DNA from: JBOHHM01 sp050725495
GTDB taxonomy: Bacteria; Pseudomonadota; Gammaproteobacteria; Burkholderiales; Burkholderiaceae_C
DNA length: 11,333 nt
Reading direction: 5' to 3'
NCBI GenBank assembly: GCA_050725495.1
Contig: JBOHHM010000144.1
Span: 1-11,333 of the forward strand
Part shown: positions 5,555-11,333 of the stretch, piece after piece
Layout of the letters: every line of letters begins with the position of its first letter
Numbering within the stretch: position 1 is the stretch's first letter
Made by a program: the position numbers and the translations under genes
Notes under the pieces: model-generated
What the model saw: only the letters and a program-made list of their open reading frames with translations
What the model was told of the DNA's origin: nothing
The model's database searches: none

Positions 5555-7696
5555 ATGAATCTCTCCCGCCTTCTTTCCGCTATCACTTTGCTAGCTGCCT
5601 GCGCCCTGTCCACGGGGACTTGGGCCCAAAACAGCGCCAAATCCGTGGTCACGACCGAGCGGGTGCGCGCCGAGTTGCTGGTCCATGCGCCCGAGGGCGT
5701 GGCAACCGGGAAACCGGTCTGGGTCGGCCTGCAGCTCGCCCACCAGCCGCACTGGCACACCTACTGGAAGAACTCGGGCGATTCGGGCCTGCCGACGCAG
5801 CTGCAGTGGACGCTGCCGCCGGGCGTGCTGGCGGGCGAGATCGCCTGGCCTGTCCCTCAGAAAATCCCGGTCGGCAGCCTCGCCAACTACGGCTACGAGG
5901 GCAAGGTGCTGCTGCCGGTGCCGCTGACCATCACGCCGGAGTTCAAGCCCTCGCTGCTCGCCAGCGACCTCGACATCAAGCTCAAGGCCGCCTGGCTGGT
6001 CTGCCGCACCGAATGCATTCCCGAGGAAGGCGAGTTTGCGCTCAAGATTGCGGTGAAAAGTACGACGGCGCTGCACGGCAAGGCGTTTGACGCGGCCCTG
6101 GCCGCCCAGCCCAAGCCGCTCGCCGGCAACAGCCGGGTCGAGATCGCCGGTAACTCGATCAAGCTCACGGTCGCCGGACTGCCTGCCGCCTGGCAGGGCA
6201 AGACGCTGGAGCTCTTCCCCGAAACCGCCGAGGTGATCGAAACAGCAGCGAAGTGGACGCAAAGCTGGCAGGGCGGCCTGTGGACCGCGAACCTGCCGCT
6301 GTCGGTCCAGCGCAGCGCCAGCCCGGCCCTGATGCCCGTGGTGCTGGCGCTCGATGGTCAAGGCTGGCGCACCGAGGCCAAAGTGGCAGGCGACTGGCCA
6401 CCGCTGGCCGCCAGTGCCGGCGTTTCCCCCGCACTGGAGGCCGCGCTCAAGGCCAACGCTCAACGCTCAACGCTCAACGCTCCACCTGCGAGCTCGCTCA
6501 GCCTGGCAGCCGCCCTGCTGGGCGCCCTGCTCGGCGGCCTGATCCTCAATCTCATGCCTTGCGTGTTCCCGGTGCTGGCGATCAAGGTGGTCGGCTTCAC
6601 CCGGCAAAGCGACGACCGGCGCGGCCGTCGCCTCAGCGGCGTCGCCTACTCGGCGGGCGTTATCCTGAGCTTTCTCGCGCTGGGCGTCCTGATGCTGGGC
6701 CTGCGCGCGGCCGGTCAGCAGCTGGGCTGGGGCTTCCAGCTGCAGTCGCCCGCCGTGGTGGCGAGCCTGGCCGTGCTGTTCACGGTGATCGGCCTGAACC
6801 TGGCCGGCCTGTTCGAGTTCGGGCAGTTCCTGCCCAGCCGCCTGGCCTCGCTGCAGGCCAGCAACCCCATGGCCAATGCCTTCCTGTCGGGCGTGCTGGC
6901 CGTGGCCATTGCCTCGCCCTGCACCGCGCCGTTCATGGGCGCCTCGCTGGGCCTGGCCGTGGGTTTGCCCGCCGCTGAGGCGCTGGCGGTGTTTGGCGCC
7001 ATCGGACTGGGCATGGCCCTGCCCTACCTGGCAGCCAGCCTGGTGCCCTCGACGGTGCGGCTGCTGCCGCATCCCGGCGCCTGGATGGCGACCTTCCGCC
7101 AGCTCATGGCCTTCCCGATGTTTGCCACCGTGGCCTGGCTGGTCTGGGTGCTGGGCCAGCAAAGCGGCATCGACGGCGCCGGTGCCCTGCTGGCGCTGCT
7201 GGTGGCGCTGGCAGCGGTGCTCTGGGCGCTCGGTCTGTCAGGCCGCGCGCGCGCCGTCGTTGCTACCATTTCGATAGTGGCTGGCACCCTGCTGGCTTGG
7301 GCTATTGGCCCCAACATCACCAAGGCTGGGGAAACCACGGTGACTGCGGCCGTCAGCGGGCGCTGGCAGGCTTGGGCGCCGGGCCGGGTCGAGCAGATCG
7401 TGGCCAGCGGCCAGCCGGTGTTTGTGGACTTCACTGCCGCCTGGTGCGTGACCTGCCAGTACAACAAGAAGACCACGCTGGCCGACGCCGCCGTGCAGGC
7501 CGATCTGGAGGCCAAGAACGTGGCCCTGCTGCGCGCCGACTGGACGCGGCGCGACCCGGCCATCACCGCCGCCCTGGGCCAGTTGGGGCGCAATGGCGTG
7601 CCGGTCTATGTGTTCTACAAAAACGGCAGCGCCCCCGTGGTGCTGTCCGAAGTGCTAACTGTGGAGGAGGTTCGTTCCGTGATTGCCGGGCTGTAG
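5555..7696 (+). CDS. dsbD: DsbD/ScsB-family transmembrane protein-disulfide reductase
   Basis: 713-residue inner-membrane electron conduit, moving reducing equivalents from cytoplasmic thioredoxin to periplasmic thiol proteins. Order: signal peptide (1 to about 24, ending TGTWA/Q); a long periplasmic N-region (about 25-310) with HWHTYWKNSGDSG and the Cys pair VCRTECIP (Cys150, Cys154); a polytopic core from about 312 with membrane cysteines in LMPCVFPVLAIK (Cys336) and ASPCTAPFMG (Cys456); a last membrane helix near 562-585; and a C-terminal thioredoxin domain with FTAAWCVTC (Cys631, Cys634). All three redox pairs are intact. E. coli DsbD is ~565 residues; the much longer N-region suggests the ScsB-like branch. 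ATG 5555 starts a proper signal sequence; no Shine-Dalgarno is seen. Residues 13-16 (LAAC) also form a lipobox, so lipidation at Cys16 is an alternative. Two interspersed-repeat copies and a heptamer tandem repeat lie inside this gene. Confidence 0.93.
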   Translation: MNLSRLLSAITLLAACALSTGTWAQNSAKSVVTTERVRAELLVHAPEGVATGKPVWVGLQLAHQPHWHTYWKNSGDSGLPTQLQWTLPPGVLAGEIAWPVPQKIPVGSLANYGYEGKVLLPVPLTITPEFKPSLLASDLDIKLKAAWLVCRTECIPEEGEFALKIAVKSTTALHGKAFDAALAAQPKPLAGNSRVEIAGNSIKLTVAGLPAAWQGKTLELFPETAEVIETAAKWTQSWQGGLWTANLPLSVQRSASPALMPVVLALDGQGWRTEAKVAGDWPPLAASAGVSPALEAALKANAQRSTLNAPPASSLSLAAALLGALLGGLILNLMPCVFPVLAIKVVGFTRQSDDRRGRRLSGVAYSAGVILSFLALGVLMLGLRAAGQQLGWGFQLQSPAVVASLAVLFTVIGLNLAGLFEFGQFLPSRLASLQASNPMANAFLSGVLAVAIASPCTAPFMGASLGLAVGLPAAEALAVFGAIGLGMALPYLAASLVPSTVRLLPHPGAWMATFRQLMAFPMFATVAWLVWVLGQQSGIDGAGALLALLVALAAVLWALGLSGRARAVVATISIVAGTLLAWAIGPNITKAGETTVTAAVSGRWQAWAPGRVEQIVASGQPVFVDFTAAWCVTCQYNKKTTLADAAVQADLEAKNVALLRADWTRRDPAITAALGQLGRNGVPVYVFYKNGSAPVVLSEVLTVEEVRSVIAGL
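5579..5631 (+). repeat. Palindrome-headed interspersed repeat, copy 2 (dsbD signal peptide)
   Basis: The element opens with the 17-bp head GCTATCACTTTGCTAGC (5579-5595). It continues TGCCTGCGCCC, an 8-base middle, GGGACTTGGGCCC and the A-run AAAA. It aligns block for block with copies 1 and 3. In this frame (GCT ATC ACT...) it encodes AITLLAACALSTGTWAQ, i.e. the hydrophobic core and cleavage region of the signal peptide (residues 9-25). Degenerate, so probably old; ends approximate. Confidence 0.6.
6454..6481 (+). repeat. Four-unit heptanucleotide tandem repeat in dsbD
   Basis: Four perfect CAACGCT units (6454-6460, 6461-6467, 6468-6474, 6475-6481) encode a polar linker (NAQRSTLNA, residues about 301-309) between the periplasmic N-region and the first core membrane helix. 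Seven is not a multiple of three, so gain or loss of one unit would shift the frame and remove the membrane core and thioredoxin domain. Confidence 0.9.
7262..7316 (+). repeat. Palindrome-headed interspersed repeat, copy 3 (dsbD last membrane helix)
   Basis: The degenerate head GCTACCATTTCGATAGT (7262-7278) is followed by GGCTGGCACCC, an 8-base middle, TGGGCTATTGGCCCC and an A-containing end. It matches copies 1 and 2 in block order and spacing. It is in the same frame as copy 2 (GCT ACC ATT...) and encodes ATISIVAGTLLAWAIGP (residues 570-586), much of the membrane helix before the thioredoxin domain. Ends approximate. Confidence 0.55.
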
Positions 7697-7721
7697 CCAG
7701 CTGTTCCCAGCCCCCGCTGCC

Positions 7722-7727
7722 AAGGAG
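7722..7727 (+). promoter_or_regulatory. Ribosome binding site of the redoxin gene
   Basis: AAGGAG lies six bases before ATG 7734, fixing the start of the secreted redoxin gene over the longer frame opening at 7683. It lies in the 37-bp gap after the dsbD stop. Confidence 0.8.
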
Positions 7728-7733
7728 TTCATC

Positions 7734-8369
7734 ATGTTGCGCCGTTCATTCGTTTCGCTCGCCCTGCTGTGCGCCTGGGCACTGGCCGGCAGCGCCCAGG
7801 CGCGGGGCATCGTGGGTGAGCCCGCGCCGGCCTTCACCGCCACCGACACCGCAGGCCAGACGCGCCAGCTCAGCGACTTCAAGGGCAAGTACGTGGTGCT
7901 CGAATGGTTCAATCCGAGCTGTCCATTCACGCGCAAGCATTACAACAGTGGCAACATGCAGGGCTTGCACAAGGAATTCACCGCCAAGGGCGTGGTCTGG
8001 CTCTCGCTCAACGCCAACGAACGCACCAATCTGTTCTACCTCAGCCCCGACAAGCTGGCGCGCTGGACGGCCCAGCAATCCGCAGCGCCCACCGCCACGC
8101 TGATGGACGAGGAAGGCACGGTCGGCCGGGCCTATGGCGCGCGCGTCACGCCGCACCTGTACATCGTCAACCCCCAGGGCACGCTGATCTACGCCGGCGG
8201 CATCGACAGCATCGCATCGAGCCGGGTGGAAGACATTCCTGCCGCCACCAACTACGTGCGCCAGGGCCTCAACGAGGCCCTGGCCGGCAAGCCGCTCACG
8301 GCCCCCGTCACCCGGCCGTATGGCTGCCCCATCAAGTACAAAAGCAGTCATGACCTCTACCCTGAGTGA
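7734..8369 (+). CDS. Secreted peroxiredoxin-like (redoxin/AhpC-TSA fold) protein
   Basis: 211 residues. A signal peptide (MLRRSFVSLALLCAWALAGSAQA, cleavage after about residue 23) sends it to the periplasm. The mature part is a thioredoxin-fold redoxin: VGEPAPAFTATDTAG, then LEWFNPSCPFTRKHY with the single active-site-type Cys63 in place of a CxxC pair, the cis-Pro motif ARVTPHLYIV (Thr139-Pro140), and a C-terminal YGCPIKYK with Cys198. Lack of CxxC argues against a plain thioredoxin and for a peroxiredoxin-like (PRX-like 1) protein with Cys63 peroxidatic and Cys198 possibly resolving. It lies 37 bp after dsbD, so it is a natural recipient of electrons from that protein; ScsB-peroxiredoxin pairs are known in other Proteobacteria. 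Peroxidase activity is inferred. Confidence 0.88.
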   Translation: MLRRSFVSLALLCAWALAGSAQARGIVGEPAPAFTATDTAGQTRQLSDFKGKYVVLEWFNPSCPFTRKHYNSGNMQGLHKEFTAKGVVWLSLNANERTNLFYLSPDKLARWTAQQSAAPTATLMDEEGTVGRAYGARVTPHLYIVNPQGTLIYAGGIDSIASSRVEDIPAATNYVRQGLNEALAGKPLTAPVTRPYGCPIKYKSSHDLYPE

Positions 8370-8769
8370 AGACCAGCGCATCGACCAGATCCTTCGCCAC
8401 TGCCGCAGCATTGCGGTCGTGGGCCTGTCGCCCAAGCCGCACCGCGACAGCTTTCGCGTCGCGCAATACATGCAGGCCCAGGGCTACCGCATCGTGCCGG
8501 TGAACCCGAACGCGACCGAGGTGCTGGGCGAGAAGGCCTGGCCAACGCTGACCGAGGCGGCGCGCCACGAGCGCATCGACCTGGTCAACGTGTTTCGCCA
8601 CAGCGAAGAGGTGCCACCGCTGGCCCACGAGGCGATCGGCATCGGCGCGCGCGCCCTGTGGCTGCAGCTGGGCATCGAACACGCCGCGGCGGCCGCCCTG
8701 GCCGAGGCCGCCGGCCTGCTGGTGGTGCAGGACCGCTGCCTCAAGATCGAGCACGCCGCCGCTCGCTAG
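8350..8769 (+). CDS. CoA-binding domain protein, YccU-like
   Basis: 139 residues forming a single Rossmann-like CoA_binding_2 domain: IAVVGLSPKPHRDSFRVAQYM (about 21-41) with the Gly-rich nucleotide loop, then GYRIVPVNPN, IDLVNVFRHSEEVPP, ARALWLQLGIEH and AGLLVVQDRCLKIEH. The length matches stand-alone E. coli YccU (~137), a CoA-binding protein with no clear assigned reaction. ATG 8350 overlaps the last 20 bases of the redoxin gene, so translational coupling is likely; the earlier in-frame start at 8320 would deepen the overlap and add residues the family lacks. It is the last plus-strand gene before a convergent regulator. The 40-bp gap after it (8770-8809) shows no clear terminator. Confidence 0.88.
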   Translation: MTSTLSEDQRIDQILRHCRSIAVVGLSPKPHRDSFRVAQYMQAQGYRIVPVNPNATEVLGEKAWPTLTEAARHERIDLVNVFRHSEEVPPLAHEAIGIGARALWLQLGIEHAAAAALAEAAGLLVVQDRCLKIEHAAAR

Positions 8770-8809
8770 CCGTTGGACAGGGCGGCCTGCGCCGTGCCCC
8801 GCGGCGGCA

Positions 8810-9541
8810 TCAGCGCGCTGCAGCAGGGGCAGGCCGACGCTGGCGCCGCGCCGGCGCTACCGCCTCGCCCAGGCCAAAGATTCGTTCGAAATTGACCTCG
8901 TTGGACGGTGACTCGGGCGGCTGGATGCCCTGTTCGACATGCGCGAGGTGCTGCAGCATCAGGCGCTCGGCACGCCGTGCGTCGCCGGCCTCGATGGCAT
9001 CGACGATCTCCTCATGTTCGTGCTCGGGGCAGGCGCTGCTCGCATGCGCGTCGTACTGCGCGATGATCAAGCCGGTCAGCGCGACCAGGCGCCGCAGGTT
9101 GTCGGTGAAGATGCGGTTGCCCGTCGTTTCGGCCAGCCGGATGTGAAACTCGCCCGTCAGTCGGGCCAGCGCGGGACGGTCCCCGGTGGCGCGGGCGCGC
9201 GCCTCGCTCTCCAGATGCCCGCGCAGCGGGACGATCGACTGCCCGCCGAAGCGCTCCGACAGCTCCGCGGCGACGGCGCGCTCGAGCGCGCGCCGCACCG
9301 CGAACACCTGGTGCATGTCCTGCTGCGTCGGACTCGCGACGAACGCGCCGCGATTCGGGTGCGCCTCGACGATCAGCTCCTGGCTCAGCCGCAGCAGCAC
9401 CTCGCGCACCCGGGTACGGCTGGCGTGAAACGCCTGCGCGAGACGTTCCTCGCTGAGCTTGGTGCCGGGCAGCAGCCGCCGCTCGCCGATCGCGGCGTAG
9501 ATGCGGTCGTAGATTTCCTGGTTGGTCAGCTTGGCGGTCAC
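8810..9541 (-). CDS. GntR-family (FadR/FCD subfamily) transcriptional regulator
   Basis: 243 residues. The N-terminal winged helix-turn-helix is IYDRIYAAIGERRLLPGTKLSEERLAQAF...SRTRVREVLLRL (about 9-52) followed by the wing NRGAFVASP. The all-helical FCD ligand domain (about 75-205) carries likely metal/ligand histidines: His133 (GEFHIRLAE), His176 (EHEEIVDAIEAGD) and His198 or His201. The C-terminal tail (ARRQRRPAPAAAR) is low-complexity and basic. The start is GTG 9539-9541, as no ATG lies near the family N-terminus; no Shine-Dalgarno is visible. It begins 31 bp after the livF stop on the same strand, so it probably rides at the end of the liv operon. FCD regulators usually bind small carboxylic acids or amino acids. 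Target and effector unknown. Confidence 0.9.
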   Translation of the reverse strand: MTAKLTNQEIYDRIYAAIGERRLLPGTKLSEERLAQAFHASRTRVREVLLRLSQELIVEAHPNRGAFVASPTQQDMHQVFAVRRALERAVAAELSERFGGQSIVPLRGHLESEARARATGDRPALARLTGEFHIRLAETTGNRIFTDNLRRLVALTGLIIAQYDAHASSACPEHEHEEIVDAIEAGDARRAERLMLQHLAHVEQGIQPPESPSNEVNFERIFGLGEAVAPARRQRRPAPAAAR

Positions 9542-9572
9542 GGTGGGCAGGCGGCTTGGGACGGGGCGGTGA

Positions 9573-10307
9573 TTATCCCCCGAGATACAGGCGCTTCACA
9601 TGCTCGTTGGTCATCAGCTCCTTGGACGGCCCTTCGAGCGCGACGTTTCCGGTCTCGAGCACGTACGCGTAGGACGACAGCGCGAGCGCCATGCGGCTGT
9701 TTTGCTCGACCAGAACGACGGTGATGCCGTCGTTGCGGTTGATCTCGAGCAGGCTGCGCCCGATCAGCCTGATGATCTGCGGCGCGATGCCCAGCGATGG
9801 CTCATCGAGCAGCAGCAGCTTGGGCTTGGCCATCAGCGCCCGGCCGATCGCCACCATCTGCTGCTCGCCGCCCGACAGGCTCGAGCCTTGCTGGTGGAAG
9901 CGCTCCTTGAGTCGCGGGAATCGCTCGCAGACCCGTTCCAGGTCGGCCGCGATGCCGCCCTTGTCGCTGCGCGTGTAGGCGCCCATGAGCAGGTTGTCCT
10001 TGATGCTCATGTACGGGAACACATGCCGACCCTCGGGCACCATCGCCACGCCCTGGCGCACCAGCGCGTGCGCCGGCTCCTGCTTGTGCGGCGAGTTGAT
10101 CGTGCGCCCGTCGAGCTTCACTTCACCGGCGGCGACCTTGCGCAGCCCGGTGATTGCACGCAGCGACGAGGACTTGCCCGCGCCGTTCGCACCGATCAGC
10201 GCGACGATCCGGCCCTTGTCCACGCGCAGCGACACCTGCTCGAGCGCACGCACTTCGCCGTAGCGCAACGAGACGCCGCTGAGTTCGAGATGCGGTGTAT
10301 CGTTCAC
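9573..10307 (-). CDS. livF: Branched-chain amino acid-type ABC transporter ATPase, LivF family
   Basis: 244-residue cytoplasmic ATPase of the HAAT (Liv) import family, normal in length. Walker A is GANGAGKSS (39-47), with the LivF-typical MVPEGRHVFPYMSIKDNLLMGAY; the ABC signature LSGGEQQM is at 144-151 and Walker B LLLLDEPSLGIAP at 164-176. The switch region reads LVEQNSRMAL, Gln instead of His being normal for LivF. The GTG start (10305-10307) overlaps the livG stop as GTGA, and GAGGAG (10316-10321) lies eight bases upstream, supporting this start and translational coupling. It pairs with LivG to power uptake through LivH/LivM. The substrate cannot be told from the ATPase: relatives carry leucine, urea, aromatic acids and other carboxylates. 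Confidence 0.95.
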   Translation of the reverse strand: MNDTPHLELSGVSLRYGEVRALEQVSLRVDKGRIVALIGANGAGKSSSLRAITGLRKVAAGEVKLDGRTINSPHKQEPAHALVRQGVAMVPEGRHVFPYMSIKDNLLMGAYTRSDKGGIAADLERVCERFPRLKERFHQQGSSLSGGEQQMVAIGRALMAKPKLLLLDEPSLGIAPQIIRLIGRSLLEINRNDGITVVLVEQNSRMALALSSYAYVLETGNVALEGPSKELMTNEHVKRLYLGG

Positions 10308-11092
10308 AGTCCGAGCTCCTCGTCTTCCTGCCCGAGGTAGGCTTCGATCACCTTCGGGTTGTTGCGGATCTCCTCGGCCGTGCCTTCGGCGATCTTCTTG
10401 CCGAAGTACAGCACGTGGATGCGGTCGCTGATCGCCATCACCGCCTTCATGTCGTGCTCGACCAGCAGCACCGACACGCCGGAGGCGGCGATCTTGCGCG
10501 TGATCGCGACAGCGCGGTTCGTCTCTTCGGGATTCAGGCCGGCATAGGGCTCGTCGAGCAGCAGCACCTGCGGCCGCGTGGCCAGGCCCATGGCGATGCC
10601 GAGCAGGCGCAGCAGGCCTTGCGGCAGATGCCGTGCGGCGACATCGGCCACCGACGAAAGCTCCATCAGCTCGAGGATGTCGCGCGCCTCCGCGCCGAGC
10701 CGGGTCTCGTCGCCGCGCCCGCGCGGCATGCCGAGCACGACCTCGAGGTCGTTCGCCTCGCGGTGCAGCTGGTGCGCGAGCGAGACATGCTCCATCGCGG
10801 TCAGGTCCGGGAAGATCGTTGTCTCCTGGAACGTGCGCACCAGTCCCAGCTTCGCGATGCGGTGCGGCGGCATTCCCGTGATGTCCTGGCCGTGCAGCAG
10901 CACCCTGCCGCTGCTGGGCTTCAGGAAGCCCGACAACATCTTGAAGAAGGTGCTCTTGCCGGCACCGTTCGGGCCGATCACCGACACCACCTGCCCCACC
11001 GGGCCGGCAAGCACGAGGCTCACGTCCTCGTTGGCGGTCAGACCGCCAAAGCGCTTGGTGACGCTGCGCGCCTCCAGAATCGCGGTGCTCAT
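10304..11092 (-). CDS. livG: Branched-chain amino acid-type ABC transporter ATPase, LivG family, with aberrant signature
   Basis: 262 residues from ATG 11090-11092, fixed by AAGGAGG (11100-11106) seven bases upstream and by the one-base overlap with the livM stop (TGATG). Walker A is GPNGAGKS (40-47), followed by the LivG marks GLVRTFQETTIFPDLTAMEHV (from 83). Walker B is VLLLDEPYAGLNPEET (176-191) and the switch His213 is in LVEHDM. The C-terminus NPKVIEAYLG is typical. Odd point: the ABC signature, normally LSYGQQR or LPYGQQR, reads LPQGLLRLLGIAMGL (156-170), so the Gln after the key Gly is Leu. The stretch before Walker A (LAGPVGQVVSVIG) is also about two residues longer than usual. It forms an ATPase pair with LivF. 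Assignment is firm; ATPase competence of the signature half-site is in doubt. Confidence 0.94.
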   Translation of the reverse strand: MSTAILEARSVTKRFGGLTANEDVSLVLAGPVGQVVSVIGPNGAGKSTFFKMLSGFLKPSSGRVLLHGQDITGMPPHRIAKLGLVRTFQETTIFPDLTAMEHVSLAHQLHREANDLEVVLGMPRGRGDETRLGAEARDILELMELSSVADVAARHLPQGLLRLLGIAMGLATRPQVLLLDEPYAGLNPEETNRAVAITRKIAASGVSVLLVEHDMKAVMAISDRIHVLYFGKKIAEGTAEEIRNNPKVIEAYLGQEDEELGL

Positions 11093-11333
11093 CAGCGTGC
11101 CTCCTTCGTCGCGGTGCGGATCGCCATCAACCCGTTGGGCAACACCAGGATCACCGCGATCATCAGGATGCCGTAGACCAGCGTCTGGTACTGCTGGAAC
11201 TGGCTCAGCAGCTCGAACAGGATGATCAGCGCGAACGCGCCCATCATCGCGCCGCTGACGAACTCGAGCCCGCCGAGGAAGCAATACAGCATGTAATAAA
11301 TGCTGTGCTCGACGGTGAAGCTCTGCGGGTAGA
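11092..11333 (-). CDS. livM: Branched-chain amino acid-type ABC transporter permease, LivM family, C-terminal fragment
   Basis: The frame is open across the right edge (first readable residues YPQSFTVEHS) and ends at TGA 11094-11092, giving about the last 80 residues of an inner-membrane permease. SFTVEHSIYYMLYCFLGGLEFVSG corresponds to the conserved loop S-V-E-L-LGG-G-SGA of LivH/LivM permeases. After it come two membrane helices (MMGAFALIILFELL and LVYGILMIAVILVL) and the LivM-typical end LPNGLMAI. The ATG at 11292 is internal, not the start. The stop overlaps the livG ATG by one base (TGATG), showing an operon livM-livG-livF. LivM is preferred over LivH from the PNGL ending and from position directly before livG. 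Confidence 0.85.
   Translation of the reverse strand, partial: YPQSFTVEHSIYYMLYCFLGGLEFVSGAMMGAFALIILFELLSQFQQYQTLVYGILMIAVILVLPNGLMAIRTATKEAR

Noticed and set aside
11093..11284. Extending livG upstream to base 11284
   Set aside because: It overlaps livM in another frame and is Arg/Pro/Asp-rich; ATG 11092 has a strong RBS and a TGATG overlap.
1..11333. CRISPR arrays, tRNA/rRNA genes, IS elements, phage genes, defence systems
   Set aside because: None found: no spacer-repeat periodicity, tRNA-like cloverleaf, transposase or integrase motif. Gene content is ordinary chromosomal metabolism and transport.

Overview
The window looks like a chromosomal segment from a beta-proteobacterium of the order Burkholderiales, most likely family Comamonadaceae (Polaromonas/Variovorax/Acidovorax-like). 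The grounds are high GC, the protein families and their wording, a homodimeric pyruvate-dehydrogenase E1 beside a BkdR/MdeR-like Lrp regulator, and three copies of a ~55-bp palindrome-headed repeat of a kind I associate with Comamonadaceae genomes. No phage, IS, CRISPR, tRNA or rRNA is visible. Coding density is high and no stretch over 300 bases lacks a gene.

Layout. (1) 1-365: C-terminal end of a kinesin-light-chain-type TPR protein, with 126-bp repeats still nearly identical at the DNA level. (2) 435-3101 (minus): homodimeric 2-oxoacid dehydrogenase E1 (AceE/MdeB type) with no E2 or E3 gene in view, divergent from (3) 3208-3678 (plus), an Lrp/AsnC regulator. Their 106-bp shared promoter region carries three short perfect dyads. 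(4) 3820-4167 and 4336-4704: two unrelated-looking VOC-fold proteins. (5) 4767-5507: AlaX-type alanyl-tRNA editing hydrolase, probably leaderless. (6) 5555-8769: a DsbD/ScsB-type transmembrane thiol reductant conduit, a secreted peroxiredoxin-like protein and a CoA-binding (YccU-like) protein, closely spaced and probably co-transcribed. (7) 8810-11333 (minus): end of a branched-chain amino acid type ABC transporter operon, livM (partial)-livG-livF, joined by overlapping stop/start codons, followed by a GntR/FCD-family regulator.

How the genes work together. The E1/Lrp pair resembles arrangements in which an Lrp-family protein senses an amino acid and controls 2-oxoacid oxidation. The DsbD/ScsB protein should carry electrons from cytoplasmic thioredoxin to the periplasm, and the adjacent secreted peroxiredoxin-like protein is its obvious candidate partner. 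The liv genes import an amino-acid-like or small carboxylic substrate, and the trailing GntR protein may control it or a linked catabolic cluster.

The least ordinary signal is the repeat family. All three copies lie inside coding sequence and keep the reading frame: one adds a polar loop to the E1 enzyme, one makes up most of the DsbD signal peptide (including a lipobox-like LAAC), and one makes up much of the last DsbD membrane helix. The same dsbD gene also has a four-unit heptanucleotide tandem repeat in a linker, where a change in unit number would shift the frame. LivG has an aberrant ABC signature motif.
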